Positions 1 through 9,858 are shown, counted from the first letter of the stretch. The stretch is 64,000 nt of DNA from an uncultured beta proteobacterium (GCA_903828665.1 CAIKMZ010000007.1:36503-100502), one strand, 5' to 3'. A program made the numbers and translations. The notes: a model not told the origin generated them from the sequence alone.

Positions 1-64
1 CGTGGAACTGCAGGTCCAGCGCAGCGCCGTGGTGCAGGTCTTGCCCAAGGGCAGCATCAAGTAA
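1..64 (+). CDS. yajC: YajC, C-terminal fragment (preprotein translocase accessory subunit)
   Basis: Only the last 20 codons and the TAA stop at 62-64 are inside the window, read in the frame beginning at base 2. The peptide ends VVQVLPKGSIK, which matches the usual YajC tail (VxxxLPKGTIK). YajC is a small single-span inner-membrane protein that associates with SecDF next to the SecYEG channel. It lies 34 bases before secD on the same strand, the standard yajC-secD-secF order. The identification rests on this tail plus context, because the membrane segment is outside the window. Confidence 0.85.
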   Translation, partial: VELQVQRSAVVQVLPKGSIK

Positions 65-98
65 TCCTGCTTTTTACCGCCACACAAGAAATGCGATC

Positions 99-1979
99 AT
101 GAATCGTTACCCGATCTGGAAGTACGCGATCATCGTGATCGCGCTGGTGGTGGGGTTCCTCTATACCCTGCCGAATTTTTTTGGTGAAGCGCCCGCGGTC
201 CAGGTATCGTCGGCCAAAGTGACCTTCAAGGTCGACGCCGGCACGCTGGCGCGGGTTGAAGAAGTGCTCAAGGCGGCCGGCCTGACGCCCGATCTGGTGT
301 CACTGGACAACACGTCGGTCAAGGCGCGCTTCGACAACACCGAGAACCAGCTCAAGGCCAAGGATGCGCTACAAAAGGCGTTCAACCCGGATCCGGCCAA
401 CGCCGGCTACGTGGTGGCGCTCAACCTGCTGTCGCGCTCGCCGACCTGGCTGACCTCGCTGCACGCGTTTCCGATGTACCTCGGGCTGGATTTGCGCGGC
501 GGCGTGCACTTCATGCTGCAGGTCGACATGCAGGCGGCCCTGACCAAGAAGGCCGAATCGCTCGCTGGTGATATCCGCACCAGCCTGCGCGAGAAGAATG
601 TGCGCCACAGCGGCATCAACCGCGTCGGCCAGACGATCGAAGTGCGCTTTCGCGACAACGAGGCGCTGACGGCCGCCAAGGCCGTGCTGCAGGACCAGTT
701 CACCGATCTGCAGTCGGTCGATGCGATGGATGGCACCGATTACAAACTGACCGCCTCGATCAAGCCCGAGGCGGCGCGGCGCGTGCAGGACCAGTCGCTC
801 AAGCAGAACATCACCACGCTGCACAACCGGATCAACGAGCTCGGCGTGGCCGAGCCGGTGATCCAGCAGCAGGGGCTGGACCGTATCGTGGTGCAACTGC
901 CCGGCGTGCAGGACACGGCCAAGGCCAAGGACATCCTGGGCCGCACCGCCACGCTCGAAGTGCGCATGGTCGATGAGAGCAGCGAAGCCAGCGCGGCAGT
1001 CGGCGGCGCGGCGGCCGTGCCGTTCGGTTCCGAGCGCTATCTGGAGCGCAGCGGCCAGCCCATCATCGTCAAGAAGCAGGTCATCTTGACCGGCGAGAAC
1101 CTGACCGACGCCCAGGCCGGCTTCGACAGCCAGACGCATGAGCCGGTGGTCAACCTGACGCTCGACGCCAAGGGCGCGCGCGTCTTCAAGGATGTGACGC
1201 GCGAAAACGTCGGCAAGCGCATGGCGATCCTGCTGTTCGAGAAGGGCAAGGGCGAGGTCGTGACCGCGCCGGTGATCCGCTCTGAGATCGGCGGCGGACG
1301 CGTGCAGATCTCCGGTCGCATGACGACGATGGAAGCCAACGACACCTCGCTGCTGCTGCGCGCCGGGTCGCTGGCCGCGCCGATGGAAATCATCGAGGAA
1401 ACCACGATCGGCCCGAGCCTAGGCGCCGAGAACATCGCCAAGGGCTTCAACAGCGTGACCTACGGGTTCACGGTGGTGGCGATCTTCATGTGCCTGTACT
1501 ACGTGCTGTTCGGCATGTTCTCCAGCATCTCGCTGGCCGTCAACCTGTTGCTGCTGGTGGCGGTGCTGTCGATGCTGCAGGCCACGCTGACCCTGCCGGG
1601 CATGGCCGCCATGGCCCTGGTGCTGGGCATGGCGATCGACTCGAACGTGCTGATTAACGAGCGCGTGCGCGAGGAACTGCGCAGCGGAGCGTCGCCGCAG
1701 GCGGCCATCCACGCCGGTTACGACCGGGCCTGGGCCACGGTGCTGGACTCCAATGTCACCTCGTTCATCGCGGGCCTGGCCCTGCTGGCCTTCGGTTCCG
1801 GACCGGTCAAGGGCTTCGCCGTCGTGCACTGCCTGGGCATCCTGACCAGCATGTTCTCCGGCGTCTTCTTTTCGCGCGGTCTGGTCAATCTTTGGTATGG
1901 CCGGCAGAACAAGCTCAAGAGCCTGTCCATCGGCACCGTCTGGCGCCCCGAGCCGGATTCGCAGGTTAAGCCAAGCTAA
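99..1979 (+). CDS. secD: Protein translocase subunit SecD
   Basis: SecD works with SecF in the inner membrane and uses the proton motive force to help draw proteins out of SecYEG on the periplasmic side. The 626-residue product has one N-terminal membrane segment (about residues 8-28), then a large periplasmic part holding the RGG-containing P1 region (LGLDLRGGVHF). A cluster of C-terminal membrane helices (about 450-600) includes the conserved stretch GMAIDSNVLINERVREEL. Its length is normal for proteobacterial SecD. It starts at the ATG after yajC and is followed 12 bases later by secF, so the genes are probably co-transcribed. Confidence 0.97.
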   Translation: MNRYPIWKYAIIVIALVVGFLYTLPNFFGEAPAVQVSSAKVTFKVDAGTLARVEEVLKAAGLTPDLVSLDNTSVKARFDNTENQLKAKDALQKAFNPDPANAGYVVALNLLSRSPTWLTSLHAFPMYLGLDLRGGVHFMLQVDMQAALTKKAESLAGDIRTSLREKNVRHSGINRVGQTIEVRFRDNEALTAAKAVLQDQFTDLQSVDAMDGTDYKLTASIKPEAARRVQDQSLKQNITTLHNRINELGVAEPVIQQQGLDRIVVQLPGVQDTAKAKDILGRTATLEVRMVDESSEASAAVGGAAAVPFGSERYLERSGQPIIVKKQVILTGENLTDAQAGFDSQTHEPVVNLTLDAKGARVFKDVTRENVGKRMAILLFEKGKGEVVTAPVIRSEIGGGRVQISGRMTTMEANDTSLLLRAGSLAAPMEIIEETTIGPSLGAENIAKGFNSVTYGFTVVAIFMCLYYVLFGMFSSISLAVNLLLLVAVLSMLQATLTLPGMAAMALVLGMAIDSNVLINERVREELRSGASPQAAIHAGYDRAWATVLDSNVTSFIAGLALLAFGSGPVKGFAVVHCLGILTSMFSGVFFSRGLVNLWYGRQNKLKSLSIGTVWRPEPDSQVKPS

Positions 1980-1991
1980 GGAACACTTCTC

Positions 1992-2945
1992 ATGGAATTT
2001 TTCAGAATCCGCCGCGACATCCCGTTCATGCGGCATGCGCTGGTGTTCAACCTGGTGTCGCTCGTCACCTTTCTGGCCGCGGTGTTCTTCCTGTTTTCAC
2101 GCGGTTTGCACCTGTCGGTCGAATTCACTGGCGGCACGCTGATGGAGGTCAGTTACACGCAAACCGCCGACCTCAATGCGGTGCGCAGCACCGTGGAAAA
2201 GCTGGGTCTGAGCGATGTGCTGGTGCAGAACTTCGGCACCACGCACGATGTGCTGATCCGCCTGCCGGTGCAAAAGGGTGTGAGTTCGGCGCAGCAGAGC
2301 GAGCACGTGATGAGCGCCCTCAAGGCCGCCGACGCCGGTGCGTCGCTGCGCCGCACCGAATTCGTCGGCCCGCAGGTTGGCGACGAACTGGCCACCGACG
2401 GCCTGAAGGCGCTGGCCTCCGTCGTGATCGGCATCATGCTGTATCTGGCGATCCGCTTCGAGTGGAAATTTGCGGTCGCTGCGATCATCGCCAATCTGCA
2501 CGACGTCGTCATCATCCTGGGCTTCTTCGCCTTCTTTCAGTGGGAGTTTTCGCTTCCGGTGCTGGCGGCGGTGCTGGCGGTACTCGGTTATTCGGTCAAC
2601 GAATCGGTCGTCATCTTTGACCGGATCCGCGAGAACTTCCGCCGCTACCGCAAGATGAACACGGTGCAGATCATCGACAGTTCGATTACCTCCACCATCA
2701 GCCGCACCATCATCACGCACGGCTGCACGCAGCTCATGGTGCTGTCGATGCTGCTGTTCGGCGGCGCCACGCTGCATTACTTTGCGCTGGCGCTGACGAT
2801 CGGCATCCTGTTCGGCATCTATTCGTCGGTATTCGTCGCGGCTGCCATCGCCATGTGGCTCGGCATCCAGCGCGAAGACCTGATCAAGGGCGGCGGCAAG
2901 AAAGAAGGGGATCCCAATGATCCCAACGCGGGCGCTACAGTCTAA
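1992..2945 (+). CDS. secF: Protein translocase subunit SecF
   Basis: This is the partner of SecD in the proton-driven export motor. The 317-residue product has a first membrane helix at about 18-36, then the motif LSVEFTGGTLMEV that opens the periplasmic domain. Five more helices follow, with the conserved segment LGYSVNESVVIFDRIREN in the C-terminal half. Length and order are typical. The polar tail (GGGKKEGDPNDPN) should be cytoplasmic. It ends 14 bases before the next gene, so read-through into the DUF1631 gene is likely. Confidence 0.97.
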   Translation: MEFFRIRRDIPFMRHALVFNLVSLVTFLAAVFFLFSRGLHLSVEFTGGTLMEVSYTQTADLNAVRSTVEKLGLSDVLVQNFGTTHDVLIRLPVQKGVSSAQQSEHVMSALKAADAGASLRRTEFVGPQVGDELATDGLKALASVVIGIMLYLAIRFEWKFAVAAIIANLHDVVIILGFFAFFQWEFSLPVLAAVLAVLGYSVNESVVIFDRIRENFRRYRKMNTVQIIDSSITSTISRTIITHGCTQLMVLSMLLFGGATLHYFALALTIGILFGIYSSVFVAAAIAMWLGIQREDLIKGGGKKEGDPNDPNAGATV

Positions 2946-2959
2946 TTAGAATTTGCGGC

Positions 2960-5248
2960 ATGGCCACATCCCCCACGATTGCACAGCAGGCTCGACTGGC
3001 CCAGGAGACGCGCAAGCGTTTCGTTATGCAGGCGGAGCGCGCCATGGTGGAACTTGGCGCCGCGGTCGAGGCGCGGTTCGCCGAGTTGATGAACGAAGCC
3101 GCACCCTCGCGTGAAATGAACCTGCGGCGTGATGCCTGGTCTCTTTACCAGAGTCAGCGCAAGGCCTGGGTCGAGGGCACTTGCCGCGACTGGCAGGAGG
3201 CACTCAAGCCGGTGACGGTCAAGCCCAAGGTCAGGGTGGAATCCGGCTTCGAACTGGTCGGAACCGAGGTGGTGGAAGACAAGATCCTGGCCTCGCGCCT
3301 AGCGCTGGGCCTGATGGAGTTTGTTGGCGCCGAGCTGAGCGACCTGTACTTGCGCATCAAGCACCTGGACGACGGGCGCGAGCTGGACAACCACGATATC
3401 CTGCGGCCCGAAGTGTTGTTCCTGTGGATGATCCAGCGCTGGTCGACCACGGGCATGACACGCCAAGCATGGCTCATGGTGCACGATGTGGCGCGCAAGG
3501 TGCTGACCGAGCCGCTCAAGCATGCCTATGCCAGCTGCAACGCGTTCCTGATCGGGAACGGCGTGATGCCGACGATCGCGCTGGAAGATCGCGTCAAGCG
3601 CGTGCCCTCGGCCGAGCCGCGCTTCGAGCCCTCGAAGTCGGCCGCGTTGTCTGCGGCTAAGAACACACGGGGCGGGCCGCTGACGGGGGGGCGAGCCGAT
3701 TCCGGATTCGGCGGTGCAGCCGAGGAAACGCGCATGCTGACCCGGGCCGTGCCCATGGGCAGGGCGCGCACGCAGGGCATGGGTGTAGTCGGGCAGCTCA
3801 AGCGTTTGCTCAGCAGTTCGGTCGGCACCAGTTTTGAAAGCACGGCCCAGCTCAAGCCGTCAGCCGGATTGACGGCTGCGATGAAGCGCTCGACCGCCGC
3901 CGCGGCCGCTGGCACGGGCGGCGACACGCTCATGCAGGAGCGCAGCTCGGCCGGCGTGGCGCGCGCGGCCGATGACCTGCGCCGCTGGTCGACCGAACTC
4001 AAGCACAAGGCCGAGACCCCCAATGAAAAGGCGGTGATCGAGGTTGTGGCGCTGATGTTCCAGGCCATCCTGCAGGAAGAGCGCATCCCGCCGGCCATTC
4101 GCCTGTGGGTGGCTCGCCTGCAAATGCCGGTGCTGCGCGTGGCGCTGGCAGAACCGGATTTCTTTGGCACGCTGGACCACCCGGCGCGCCAGTTGATCGA
4201 CCGCATGGGGTCCTGCGTCATGGGTTTCGATGCCAGCGGTATCAACGGCAGCGCACTCGAGACCGAAATCAAGCGGGTGGTGCAGGTGATCGAGCAGTAC
4301 CCCGAAACCGGCCGGCGCGTCTACCAACTGGTGTATGACGAGTTCCAGAAGTTTCTGGCGCAGTTCCTGACCGATCAGGCCTCCACGCAGAAGGCCGTGA
4401 GCGTGGCCCAGCAGGTCGAGCAGAAGGAGACCTTGACGATCCAGTACACGATCGAGATGCGCAACATGCTCAAGGACATGCCGGTGAGCGATGCGATTTC
4501 GCAGTTCTTGTTCAAGGTCTGGGCCGAGGTGCTGGCCGTGGCCGCCGTGCGCAAGGGCCCGCAGCACGCCGAGACGCTGGCGCTCAAGAAATTGGCGAGC
4601 GACCTGGTCTGGTCGGCCAGCGCCAAACCCAACCGTGCGGATCGCGCGCGCGTGATTGGCGCCTTGCCGCAATTGCTGCAGAACCTGCGCGTCGGCATGG
4701 CGCTGCTGGGCGTGTCGCCGCAGGACCAGGATGCCCATATCAAGACCGTCAACGACACGCTGGCCGACGCTTTTGTGTCCAAGACGCAGGCGATCCCGGC
4801 GGCGCAGATCGCGGCCATGGCCAAACGCCTGGCCCACCTGGAAGATTTCGTCGTGGACGAGGACCCGGGTGAACTGCCGCTGGATGCGCAGAACATCGAA
4901 ATGATGCTGGGCATGGATGCATCCAACATCGATGTCGTGACCGATGGCGGTTCCAACCCGACGGCTGCGATGACCGCCTGGGCCCAGGAACTGCAGCTTG
5001 GCTCTTGGTTCACGCTCGACCACAACGGGCGTGTGGTGCAGGTGCAATTCATCTGGCGCAGCGAGCGCAAGCACCTGAACCTGTTTGCCTCGACCGATGG
5101 CCGCAGCTACCTGATCCAGGCCGCGCGTCTGGCGGCCTACCTGCAGGCCGGCCTGCTGATTCCCGAGGAGCAGGAGGCGCTTACCGTGCGCGCCACTCGC
5201 GATGCACTGGGCAAGCTCGCCGCCAACCCTGAGCGGCTGCTGAGCTGA
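2960..5248 (+). CDS. DUF1631 family protein
   Basis: This 762-residue soluble protein has no signal peptide or membrane segment. It resembles the DUF1631 family found in Betaproteobacteria and Gammaproteobacteria. The C-terminal region (about 665-750) has the family's recognisable pattern: GSWFTLDHNGRVVQVQFIWRS, then ASTDGRSYLIQAARLAAYL. The middle (about 225-320) is low-complexity, rich in Ser, Gly and Ala, and probably a linker. Family members are sometimes labelled thymidine phosphorylase; nothing here supports that. The biochemical role is unknown. It begins 14 bases after secF with only a weak ribosome site, and is followed by the decayed region at 5.3 kb. Confidence 0.75.
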   Translation: MATSPTIAQQARLAQETRKRFVMQAERAMVELGAAVEARFAELMNEAAPSREMNLRRDAWSLYQSQRKAWVEGTCRDWQEALKPVTVKPKVRVESGFELVGTEVVEDKILASRLALGLMEFVGAELSDLYLRIKHLDDGRELDNHDILRPEVLFLWMIQRWSTTGMTRQAWLMVHDVARKVLTEPLKHAYASCNAFLIGNGVMPTIALEDRVKRVPSAEPRFEPSKSAALSAAKNTRGGPLTGGRADSGFGGAAEETRMLTRAVPMGRARTQGMGVVGQLKRLLSSSVGTSFESTAQLKPSAGLTAAMKRSTAAAAAGTGGDTLMQERSSAGVARAADDLRRWSTELKHKAETPNEKAVIEVVALMFQAILQEERIPPAIRLWVARLQMPVLRVALAEPDFFGTLDHPARQLIDRMGSCVMGFDASGINGSALETEIKRVVQVIEQYPETGRRVYQLVYDEFQKFLAQFLTDQASTQKAVSVAQQVEQKETLTIQYTIEMRNMLKDMPVSDAISQFLFKVWAEVLAVAAVRKGPQHAETLALKKLASDLVWSASAKPNRADRARVIGALPQLLQNLRVGMALLGVSPQDQDAHIKTVNDTLADAFVSKTQAIPAAQIAAMAKRLAHLEDFVVDEDPGELPLDAQNIEMMLGMDASNIDVVTDGGSNPTAAMTAWAQELQLGSWFTLDHNGRVVQVQFIWRSERKHLNLFASTDGRSYLIQAARLAAYLQAGLLIPEEQEALTVRATRDALGKLAANPERLLS

Positions 5249-5300
5249 CGGTCATTTGGCGCTTGGCGACCGGTTTGACGCTGATGGGTGCCCCCGGGGC

Positions 5301-5660
5301 ATGACCCCGCGTGCGATCGCATTGGTTCTTGCCGCTGCCGTACGCCATGGAACTTGATTGCCAAGAAATCGGGCGGCGGCAACCACTTAGTGTTGATGGG
5401 GTCGATTCTGGTGTGCGTCGTATGGATCCCCGTGGTCGTTTGGGTCGGCGTCCAAGAGACTATCCGCTGGAGTATCGTCGAATGGACGGTTCTGGTCGCC
5501 AGTGCCGTGGTCCATATTCTGTACTTCCGCAGCTGCTGCATGGCTATGCGGTATCGGACTTGACCGTGGTCTACCCGATGGCGCGCGGCAGCGGGCCGCT
5601 CTTGAGTTCCATCTGCGCGGTCATGGTGATCGGCGAGGCCATTTCGCCCGTGAGTGTGAC
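5301..5660 (+). pseudogene. EamA/DMT-type permease remnant with frameshifts
   Basis: Three reading frames must be joined to recover one permease-like protein. The ATG at 5301 gives MTPRAIALVLAAAVRHGT. A shift near 5350 gives WNLIAKKSGGGNHLVLMGS and two membrane helices. A second shift near 5530 gives HGYAVSDLTVVYPMARGSGP and a further helix ending EAISPVSV. The order and motifs (HATWNLIAK, SDLTVVYPMARG) are those of the N-terminal half of an EamA-family drug/metabolite transporter. The C-terminal half is absent; the similarity stops where the dprA remnant on the other strand begins. It is probably non-functional. Confidence 0.7.
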
Positions 5661-5761
5661 CAGATGCTGTCCAGCAGGCCGAATGCGGCCAGAGTTTTCT
5701 TGCGATTTCGTTGCCGATAGGGGGTCAGGCGCAGCTCGTTGCAGAGTTGTGCGTGCTTCAT
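5650..5761 (-). pseudogene. dprA: dprA remnant (first ~40 codons only)
   Basis: Read leftwards from an ATG at 5761, the peptide begins MKHAQLCNELRLTP and later gives LAAFGLLDSIWSHS. Shifting frame in the middle recovers IGNEIARKL, so the ancestral text was close to LRLTLTPGIGNEIARKLLAAFGL, the conserved DprA N-terminus. Two small deletions (about -2 and -1) cancel each other. The Rossmann-like DNA-binding core of DprA is absent; the sequence runs into the EamA remnant. It lies 28 bases after the LysM gene on the same strand, where an intact dprA is normally found in Burkholderiales. DprA loads RecA on incoming DNA in natural transformation. Confidence 0.65.
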
Positions 5762-5788
5762 GGCTGGCTCTCGCGCGCGAGGGCGACC

Positions 5789-7036
5789 TCAGCGCGGGTT
5801 GGTCAGGCGGTCGCCGACTTTGACGCCGTCCGTTATTTCCATGACCAAGCCGTAAGACAGTTTCTCGAAGGTGCGAAACACCATCAGCAAACCGTTGCGC
5901 TCGTCGGGCAGGCGGATTTCGGCGCGTTGCGGGTCGGTTGGGTCGACCAGCCGTTTGCCGCCTTTCTGGATGGCCAGCACGTGGCCGACCTCGATGCCGT
6001 CGCGGGTACCGCGATTGATCGCCACGACCTGGTTCTGGCCCGCGTTGACAACCCCATTGCCATAGACCGAAACGATGTGCGCATCGACCTTGCCCGCCGG
6101 TGCGTGCGGCACGAAGGTCTGGAACTCGCGCTCAGGCTCGGGCAGCAGCCGGTCGCCAACGCGCACCTCCTCCTTGGCCGCCGAGATATCGATGGTGGCC
6201 GGGACAATGTCGGTCTGCGTCTTGCCATCCTTGTCGGTGATCTGGTCGATCGTTTCGCTGCGCACCAGCAGCGCCTTGCCGACATACGGCGCCTCGTAGC
6301 CCAGCACTTCACCGGTCAGCGGGTCCTTCAGGGGTTTGGCGTCACGGAACAGGCGGAACGCCTTCTGCTTTCGAACCGGATCATCGATCAGCGCCTTGCC
6401 ATCCGGGCTGCGCGCGTAGGCGCGGTCGCCCCGGCTCAGCAGAACCCGGCCATCCTGCGTGGCGACGATGCGCGATGCGGTCCTGAGCCCTTCTTCTTCG
6501 ACGATCACCGGCCCGGCCAGGAACGGCTCGAGCATGTTCGTGTTCAAGCTCGGCAGCGCGTCGTCGGGCAGGGCTTCGGAGCGTACGCGCGGCGACAGGC
6601 GCACGGTGGCCAGCGACGCCATCTCGGCATTGGCCGCGTCAGCTGCTGAGCCCTTCATGCGCAACAGGGCGCGGCCGTCCTTCTTTTCCAAGTACAGGGT
6701 CTGGCCCGGATAGATCAGGTGCGGATTGCGGATCTCGTCGAGGTTCATGCCCCACAACTCGGGCCAGCGCCACGGACTCTTGAGGAACAGGCCCGATATC
6801 GCCCACAGCGTGTCACCGCGCACGACGGTGTAGCTGTCCGGTGCGTTGGCAGCCAGTTCGGTCAGCGGCACGCCGGCCTGCGCGACCTGCGTTGCCGTGG
6901 CCTTTTGCGCCGGCGTCACGGGAAAATTCTGGGCCCATGCGGCAGTGCCCGTCATCAGAACGCCGCCTGCCAGCGCCAGCGTTGCGCCGAGCGTCCCGCT
7001 TGCAAGCTTGAATTTCACCGTCATCGTGTTTGTCAT
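5789..7036 (-). CDS. LysM peptidoglycan-binding protein, exported
   Basis: The product (415 residues from the chosen ATG at 7036) has a signal peptide ending near TAAWAQN. It then has one LysM domain (DSYTVVRGDTLWAISGLFL ... NPHLIYPGQTLYL), which binds peptidoglycan glycan strands. The remaining ~300 residues have no domain I can name; they are rich in beta-type sequence and end GLVMEITDGVKVGDRLTNPR. In-frame ATGs also occur at 7048 and 7066; 7036 was preferred because it gives a compact signal sequence, but no ribosome site decides it. It diverges from def and is followed by the dprA remnant, the usual LysM-dprA neighbourhood. Probably a periplasmic or outer-membrane wall-associated protein. 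Confidence 0.85.
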   Translation of the reverse strand: MTNTMTVKFKLASGTLGATLALAGGVLMTGTAAWAQNFPVTPAQKATATQVAQAGVPLTELAANAPDSYTVVRGDTLWAISGLFLKSPWRWPELWGMNLDEIRNPHLIYPGQTLYLEKKDGRALLRMKGSAADAANAEMASLATVRLSPRVRSEALPDDALPSLNTNMLEPFLAGPVIVEEEGLRTASRIVATQDGRVLLSRGDRAYARSPDGKALIDDPVRKQKAFRLFRDAKPLKDPLTGEVLGYEAPYVGKALLVRSETIDQITDKDGKTQTDIVPATIDISAAKEEVRVGDRLLPEPEREFQTFVPHAPAGKVDAHIVSVYGNGVVNAGQNQVVAINRGTRDGIEVGHVLAIQKGGKRLVDPTDPQRAEIRLPDERNGLLMVFRTFEKLSYGLVMEITDGVKVGDRLTNPR

Positions 7037-7291
7037 GTTGAGCCGCATTGAAAATGCCATGGGCATTGTTTTGAAAGACGGGTTTCTGCCGCTTCGCTGG
7101 CCAGAAATTCCGGATAAATCTGCCACGATTCTGCACGCAAGGCCCTGACAGGGCAACGCCTTTGGCGCAGAAGCTCGGCCAGAGCGCCGAAAAGTGGCGA
7201 AAATAGCGACATACTACGGACCGTTCCAGGACATTGCGCCCCAAGGCGCAGGCGTCTGCACGGCGCTGCTTCTTCCTCAATTGAATTCGTC

Positions 7292-7801
7292 ATGGCCTTA
7301 CTCCCGATTCTTCGCTATCCCGATTCCCGCTTGCACACCGTCGCCAAACCGGTGAGCACGGTCGACGCCCGCATCAAGACGCTGATCGCCGACATGCTTC
7401 AGACCATGTACGAGGCCAAGGGCATCGGACTGGCGGCGACGCAGGTCGATGTGCATGAGAGGCTGATTGTCATGGATGTGTCGGAAGAGCGTGATCAGGC
7501 CATCATCCTGATCAATCCGCAGCTGGTCTGGACCAGTGCCGAAACCCATCTCAACGAAGAGGGTTGCCTGTCGGTGCCCGGCATCTACGACGGCGTCGAG
7601 CGATTTGATGCCGTCACCGTGAGCGCGCTCGACGAGCATGGCACCTCGCGCGTGCTGCAGGCCGAGGATCTGCTTGCGGTGTGCATCCAGCACGAGATGG
7701 ATCACCTGATGGGCAAGGTCTTTGTCGAATACCTCTCGCCCCTCAAGCGCAACCGCATCAAGAAGAAGATGATCAAGGCCCAGCGCGAGGAAGCGCAGTG
7801 A
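7292..7801 (+). CDS. def: Peptide deformylase
   Basis: This enzyme removes the formyl group from the N-terminal methionine of new proteins, in the cytoplasm. All three deformylase motifs are present in the 169-residue product: GIGLAATQ (44-51), EGCLSVPG (90-97, metal ligand Cys92) and QHEMDH (133-138, His134 and His138 as metal ligands with catalytic Glu135). The length is normal. The stop overlaps the GTG start of fmt, so deformylase and its counterpart formyltransferase are translationally coupled. Confidence 0.97.
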   Translation: MALLPILRYPDSRLHTVAKPVSTVDARIKTLIADMLQTMYEAKGIGLAATQVDVHERLIVMDVSEERDQAIILINPQLVWTSAETHLNEEGCLSVPGIYDGVERFDAVTVSALDEHGTSRVLQAEDLLAVCIQHEMDHLMGKVFVEYLSPLKRNRIKKKMIKAQREEAQ

Positions 7802-8769
7802 GGCTGATCTTCGCCGGCACGCCGGAGTTCTCGCGCGTGGCCCTGGAGCATTTGCACGCGGCCGGGCATGAGATCGCGCTGGTGCTGACGCAGCCGGACC
7901 GTCCGGCCGGACGCGGCATGAAACTGCATGCTTCCGCAGTCAAGCAGTTCGCCCTCGACAAGGGCCTGCCCGTCGCGCAGCCGCGCAGTCTGCGTCTGGA
8001 TGGCAAGTACCCGGACGATGCGCGCGCGGCGCAGGCCGCGCTGCTGGCTGTCAAGGCCGATGCGATGGTGGTAGCGGCCTACGGATTGATCCTGCCTCAA
8101 TGGGTGCTTGATGTTCCGGCTCGCGGATGCTTCAACATCCATGCGTCCATCCTGCCGCGCTGGCGCGGTGCCGCGCCGATCCAGCGCGCGATCGAAGCGG
8201 GCGATGCTGAAACCGGTGTCACCATCATGCAGATGGACGCCGGGCTGGATACCGGCAACATGCTGTTGGCGCACACAACCGAAATCACGGCCAGCGACAC
8301 GACCGGCAGCCTGCAGGAACGGCTTGCCGTGCTTGGCGCGCGGCTCATGCTGCTGGCGCTGCAAGTCGCCTCGGTCAATGCCCTCAAGCCCATTGTGCAG
8401 CCGGTCGAGGGTGTGACCTACGCGCACAAGATCGACAAGGCCGAGGCGGCGATCGACTGGACGCAAAGCGCGGAGGTGATCGCGAGGCGTGTGCGTGCCT
8501 TCAATCCGGCGCCTGGCGCCACTGCCGTGCTCCAAGGCGAGACGATCAAGATCTGGCGTGCCCAGGCGCTCCCGCGCAGCGCCGCACCGGGCACGCAGAC
8601 CGGCGACGTAGTTGACGTCAGCAGCGAAGGCATTGCGGTGGCCGCACAGGATTCGACGCTTCTCATCACCGAACTGCAGCGGCCCGGGGCCAAGCGCCTG
8701 AGCGTGGCCGATTTCCTGCGCGGCTTCGAGCTGCGGCCCGGCATGGCCTTTGAGAAGAGCCTGCACTAG
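7798..8769 (+). CDS. fmt: Methionyl-tRNA formyltransferase
   Basis: It formylates initiator Met-tRNA using 10-formyltetrahydrofolate. The start is the GTG at 7798, which overlaps the def stop and gives [12 protein letters not shown], the standard N-terminus; upstream extensions would lie inside def. The 323-residue product has [12 protein letters not shown] (about 38-49), the formyl-transfer loop [17 protein letters not shown] with Asn-His, and [15 protein letters not shown]-terminal tRNA-binding domain follows (about 205-310). Co-location with def is nearly universal. Confidence 0.97.
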   Translation: MRLIFAGTPEFSRVALEHLHAAGHEIALVLTQPDRPAGRGMKLHASAVKQFALDKGLPVAQPRSLRLDGKYPDDARAAQAALLAVKADAMVVAAYGLILPQWVLDVPARGCFNIHASILPRWRGAAPIQRAIEAGDAETGVTIMQMDAGLDTGNMLLAHTTEITASDTTGSLQERLAVLGARLMLLALQVASVNALKPIVQPVEGVTYAHKIDKAEAAIDWTQSAEVIARRVRAFNPAPGATAVLQGETIKIWRAQALPRSAAPGTQTGDVVDVSSEGIAVAAQDSTLLITELQRPGAKRLSVADFLRGFELRPGMAFEKSLH

Positions 8770-8779
8770 GGCCTCCGGG

Positions 8780-9511
8780 ATGTTCTTCCTGCGCGCGCAT
8801 TACCGCCACCCCGAATTTCGTCTCGGGGTGAGGGATTCGCTTGGCGTGGCGCCCGGCATCGCAGCCTGGGGTTTGATGACCGGGGTGGCGATGGTCAATT
8901 CCGGCATGAGCACGGCCGAGGCGCTGCTGATGAGCTTGATCGTCTATGCCGGCAGTTCGCAGCTCGCCGCCATTCCGCTGCTCAGCGCCGGCGCGCCAAT
9001 GTGGGTGATCCTGGCCACCGGTTTTTGCGTCAACCTGCGCTTCGTGGTCTTCAGCGCCCACCTGCGGCCCTACATGATGCATCTGCCGCTCGGGCAGCGC
9101 CTGCTCACCGGTTATCTAACCACCGACCTGAGCTATGTGCTGTTCAGCAACCGCTTTCCGCACGAAAGCCATGAGCCTGCGCAACGCCTGGCGCAGCAGG
9201 CCTATCTGGCGGGCAATTGCGGCGTGAACTGGGTGACCTGGGTTGGCTGCAGCGTGCTCGGCGTGGTGCTGGCCAACTTCATTCCCGCGCGCTGGGGCCT
9301 GGGCTTTGCCGGCATCCTGGCGCTGTTGGGCGTCCTGAGTTCGCTGGCTTCGAACCGGCTGCGCCGGGTCTCGATTGGCATTGCCGGGGCCGTCGCGGTT
9401 GCTGCCTTTGCGCTGCCGTTCAAGCTCAACATCCTGGCGGCGATCATCGTGACGGTGCTCATTTGCCTGATGCTGGAAAACACGGTCTGGTTCAGAAGGG
9501 ACCGCGCATGA
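8780..9511 (+). CDS. azlC: AzlC family branched-chain amino acid exporter, large subunit
   Basis: This is the large subunit of an AzlCD-type exporter, a family known to export branched-chain amino acids and analogues. The 243-residue product from the ATG at 8780 has the AzlC pattern of an early helix ([21 protein letters not shown]), a [13 protein letters not shown] segment and at least six more hydrophobic stretches. The ATG lies 10 bases after the fmt stop. The last codons overlap azlD by four bases (ATGA). The substrate cannot be told from sequence. Confidence 0.88.
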   Translation: MFFLRAHYRHPEFRLGVRDSLGVAPGIAAWGLMTGVAMVNSGMSTAEALLMSLIVYAGSSQLAAIPLLSAGAPMWVILATGFCVNLRFVVFSAHLRPYMMHLPLGQRLLTGYLTTDLSYVLFSNRFPHESHEPAQRLAQQAYLAGNCGVNWVTWVGCSVLGVVLANFIPARWGLGFAGILALLGVLSSLASNRLRRVSIGIAGAVAVAAFALPFKLNILAAIIVTVLICLMLENTVWFRRDRA

Positions 9512-9858
9512 ATGGTGTGGCCAACCCCTGGACTGTGGCGGTCATCATCGGCCTTGCGCTGGTGACGGTGCTGACTCGCACCCTGTTCTTCATCTCCAGC
9601 AAGCCCTGGCGGCTGCCGCTGTGGGCGCAGCGCGGGCTGCAGTACGCGCCCATTGCCGCGCTTGCCGCCGTCGTCGTGCCGGAAATTGTGATGACGCAAG
9701 GGGAGCTCATCCACACCTGGCAGGATGCGCGGCTGTTTGCCGCGGTCGCCGGCGCCGGCTGGTTCGTTTGGCGCAAAGGGGCCGGGCAGGCCGTGCTGGG
9801 CACCATCATCGCCGGCATGGCGGTCTACCTGCCCTTGCACCTCGGCCTGGGTTGGTAG
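9508..9858 (+). CDS. azlD: AzlD family exporter, small subunit
   Basis: This 116-residue membrane protein has about four hydrophobic segments. It carries the AzlD signature [13 protein letters not shown] near the N-terminus and [16 protein letters not shown] in the middle. The ATG overlaps the azlC stop in an ATGA arrangement, indicating translational coupling and a two-subunit exporter in the inner membrane. The gene ends just before pgk, and the -35 element of the proposed pgk promoter overlaps its last codons. Confidence 0.88.
   Translation: MNGVANPWTVAVIIGLALVTVLTRTLFFISSKPWRLPLWAQRGLQYAPIAALAAVVVPEIVMTQGELIHTWQDARLFAAVAGAGWFVWRKGAGQAVLGTIIAGMAVYLPLHLGLGW

Noticed and set aside
2960..5248. 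Labelling the DUF1631 gene as thymidine phosphorylase
   Set aside because: None of the phosphorylase motifs are present; the C-terminal pattern is that of DUF1631.
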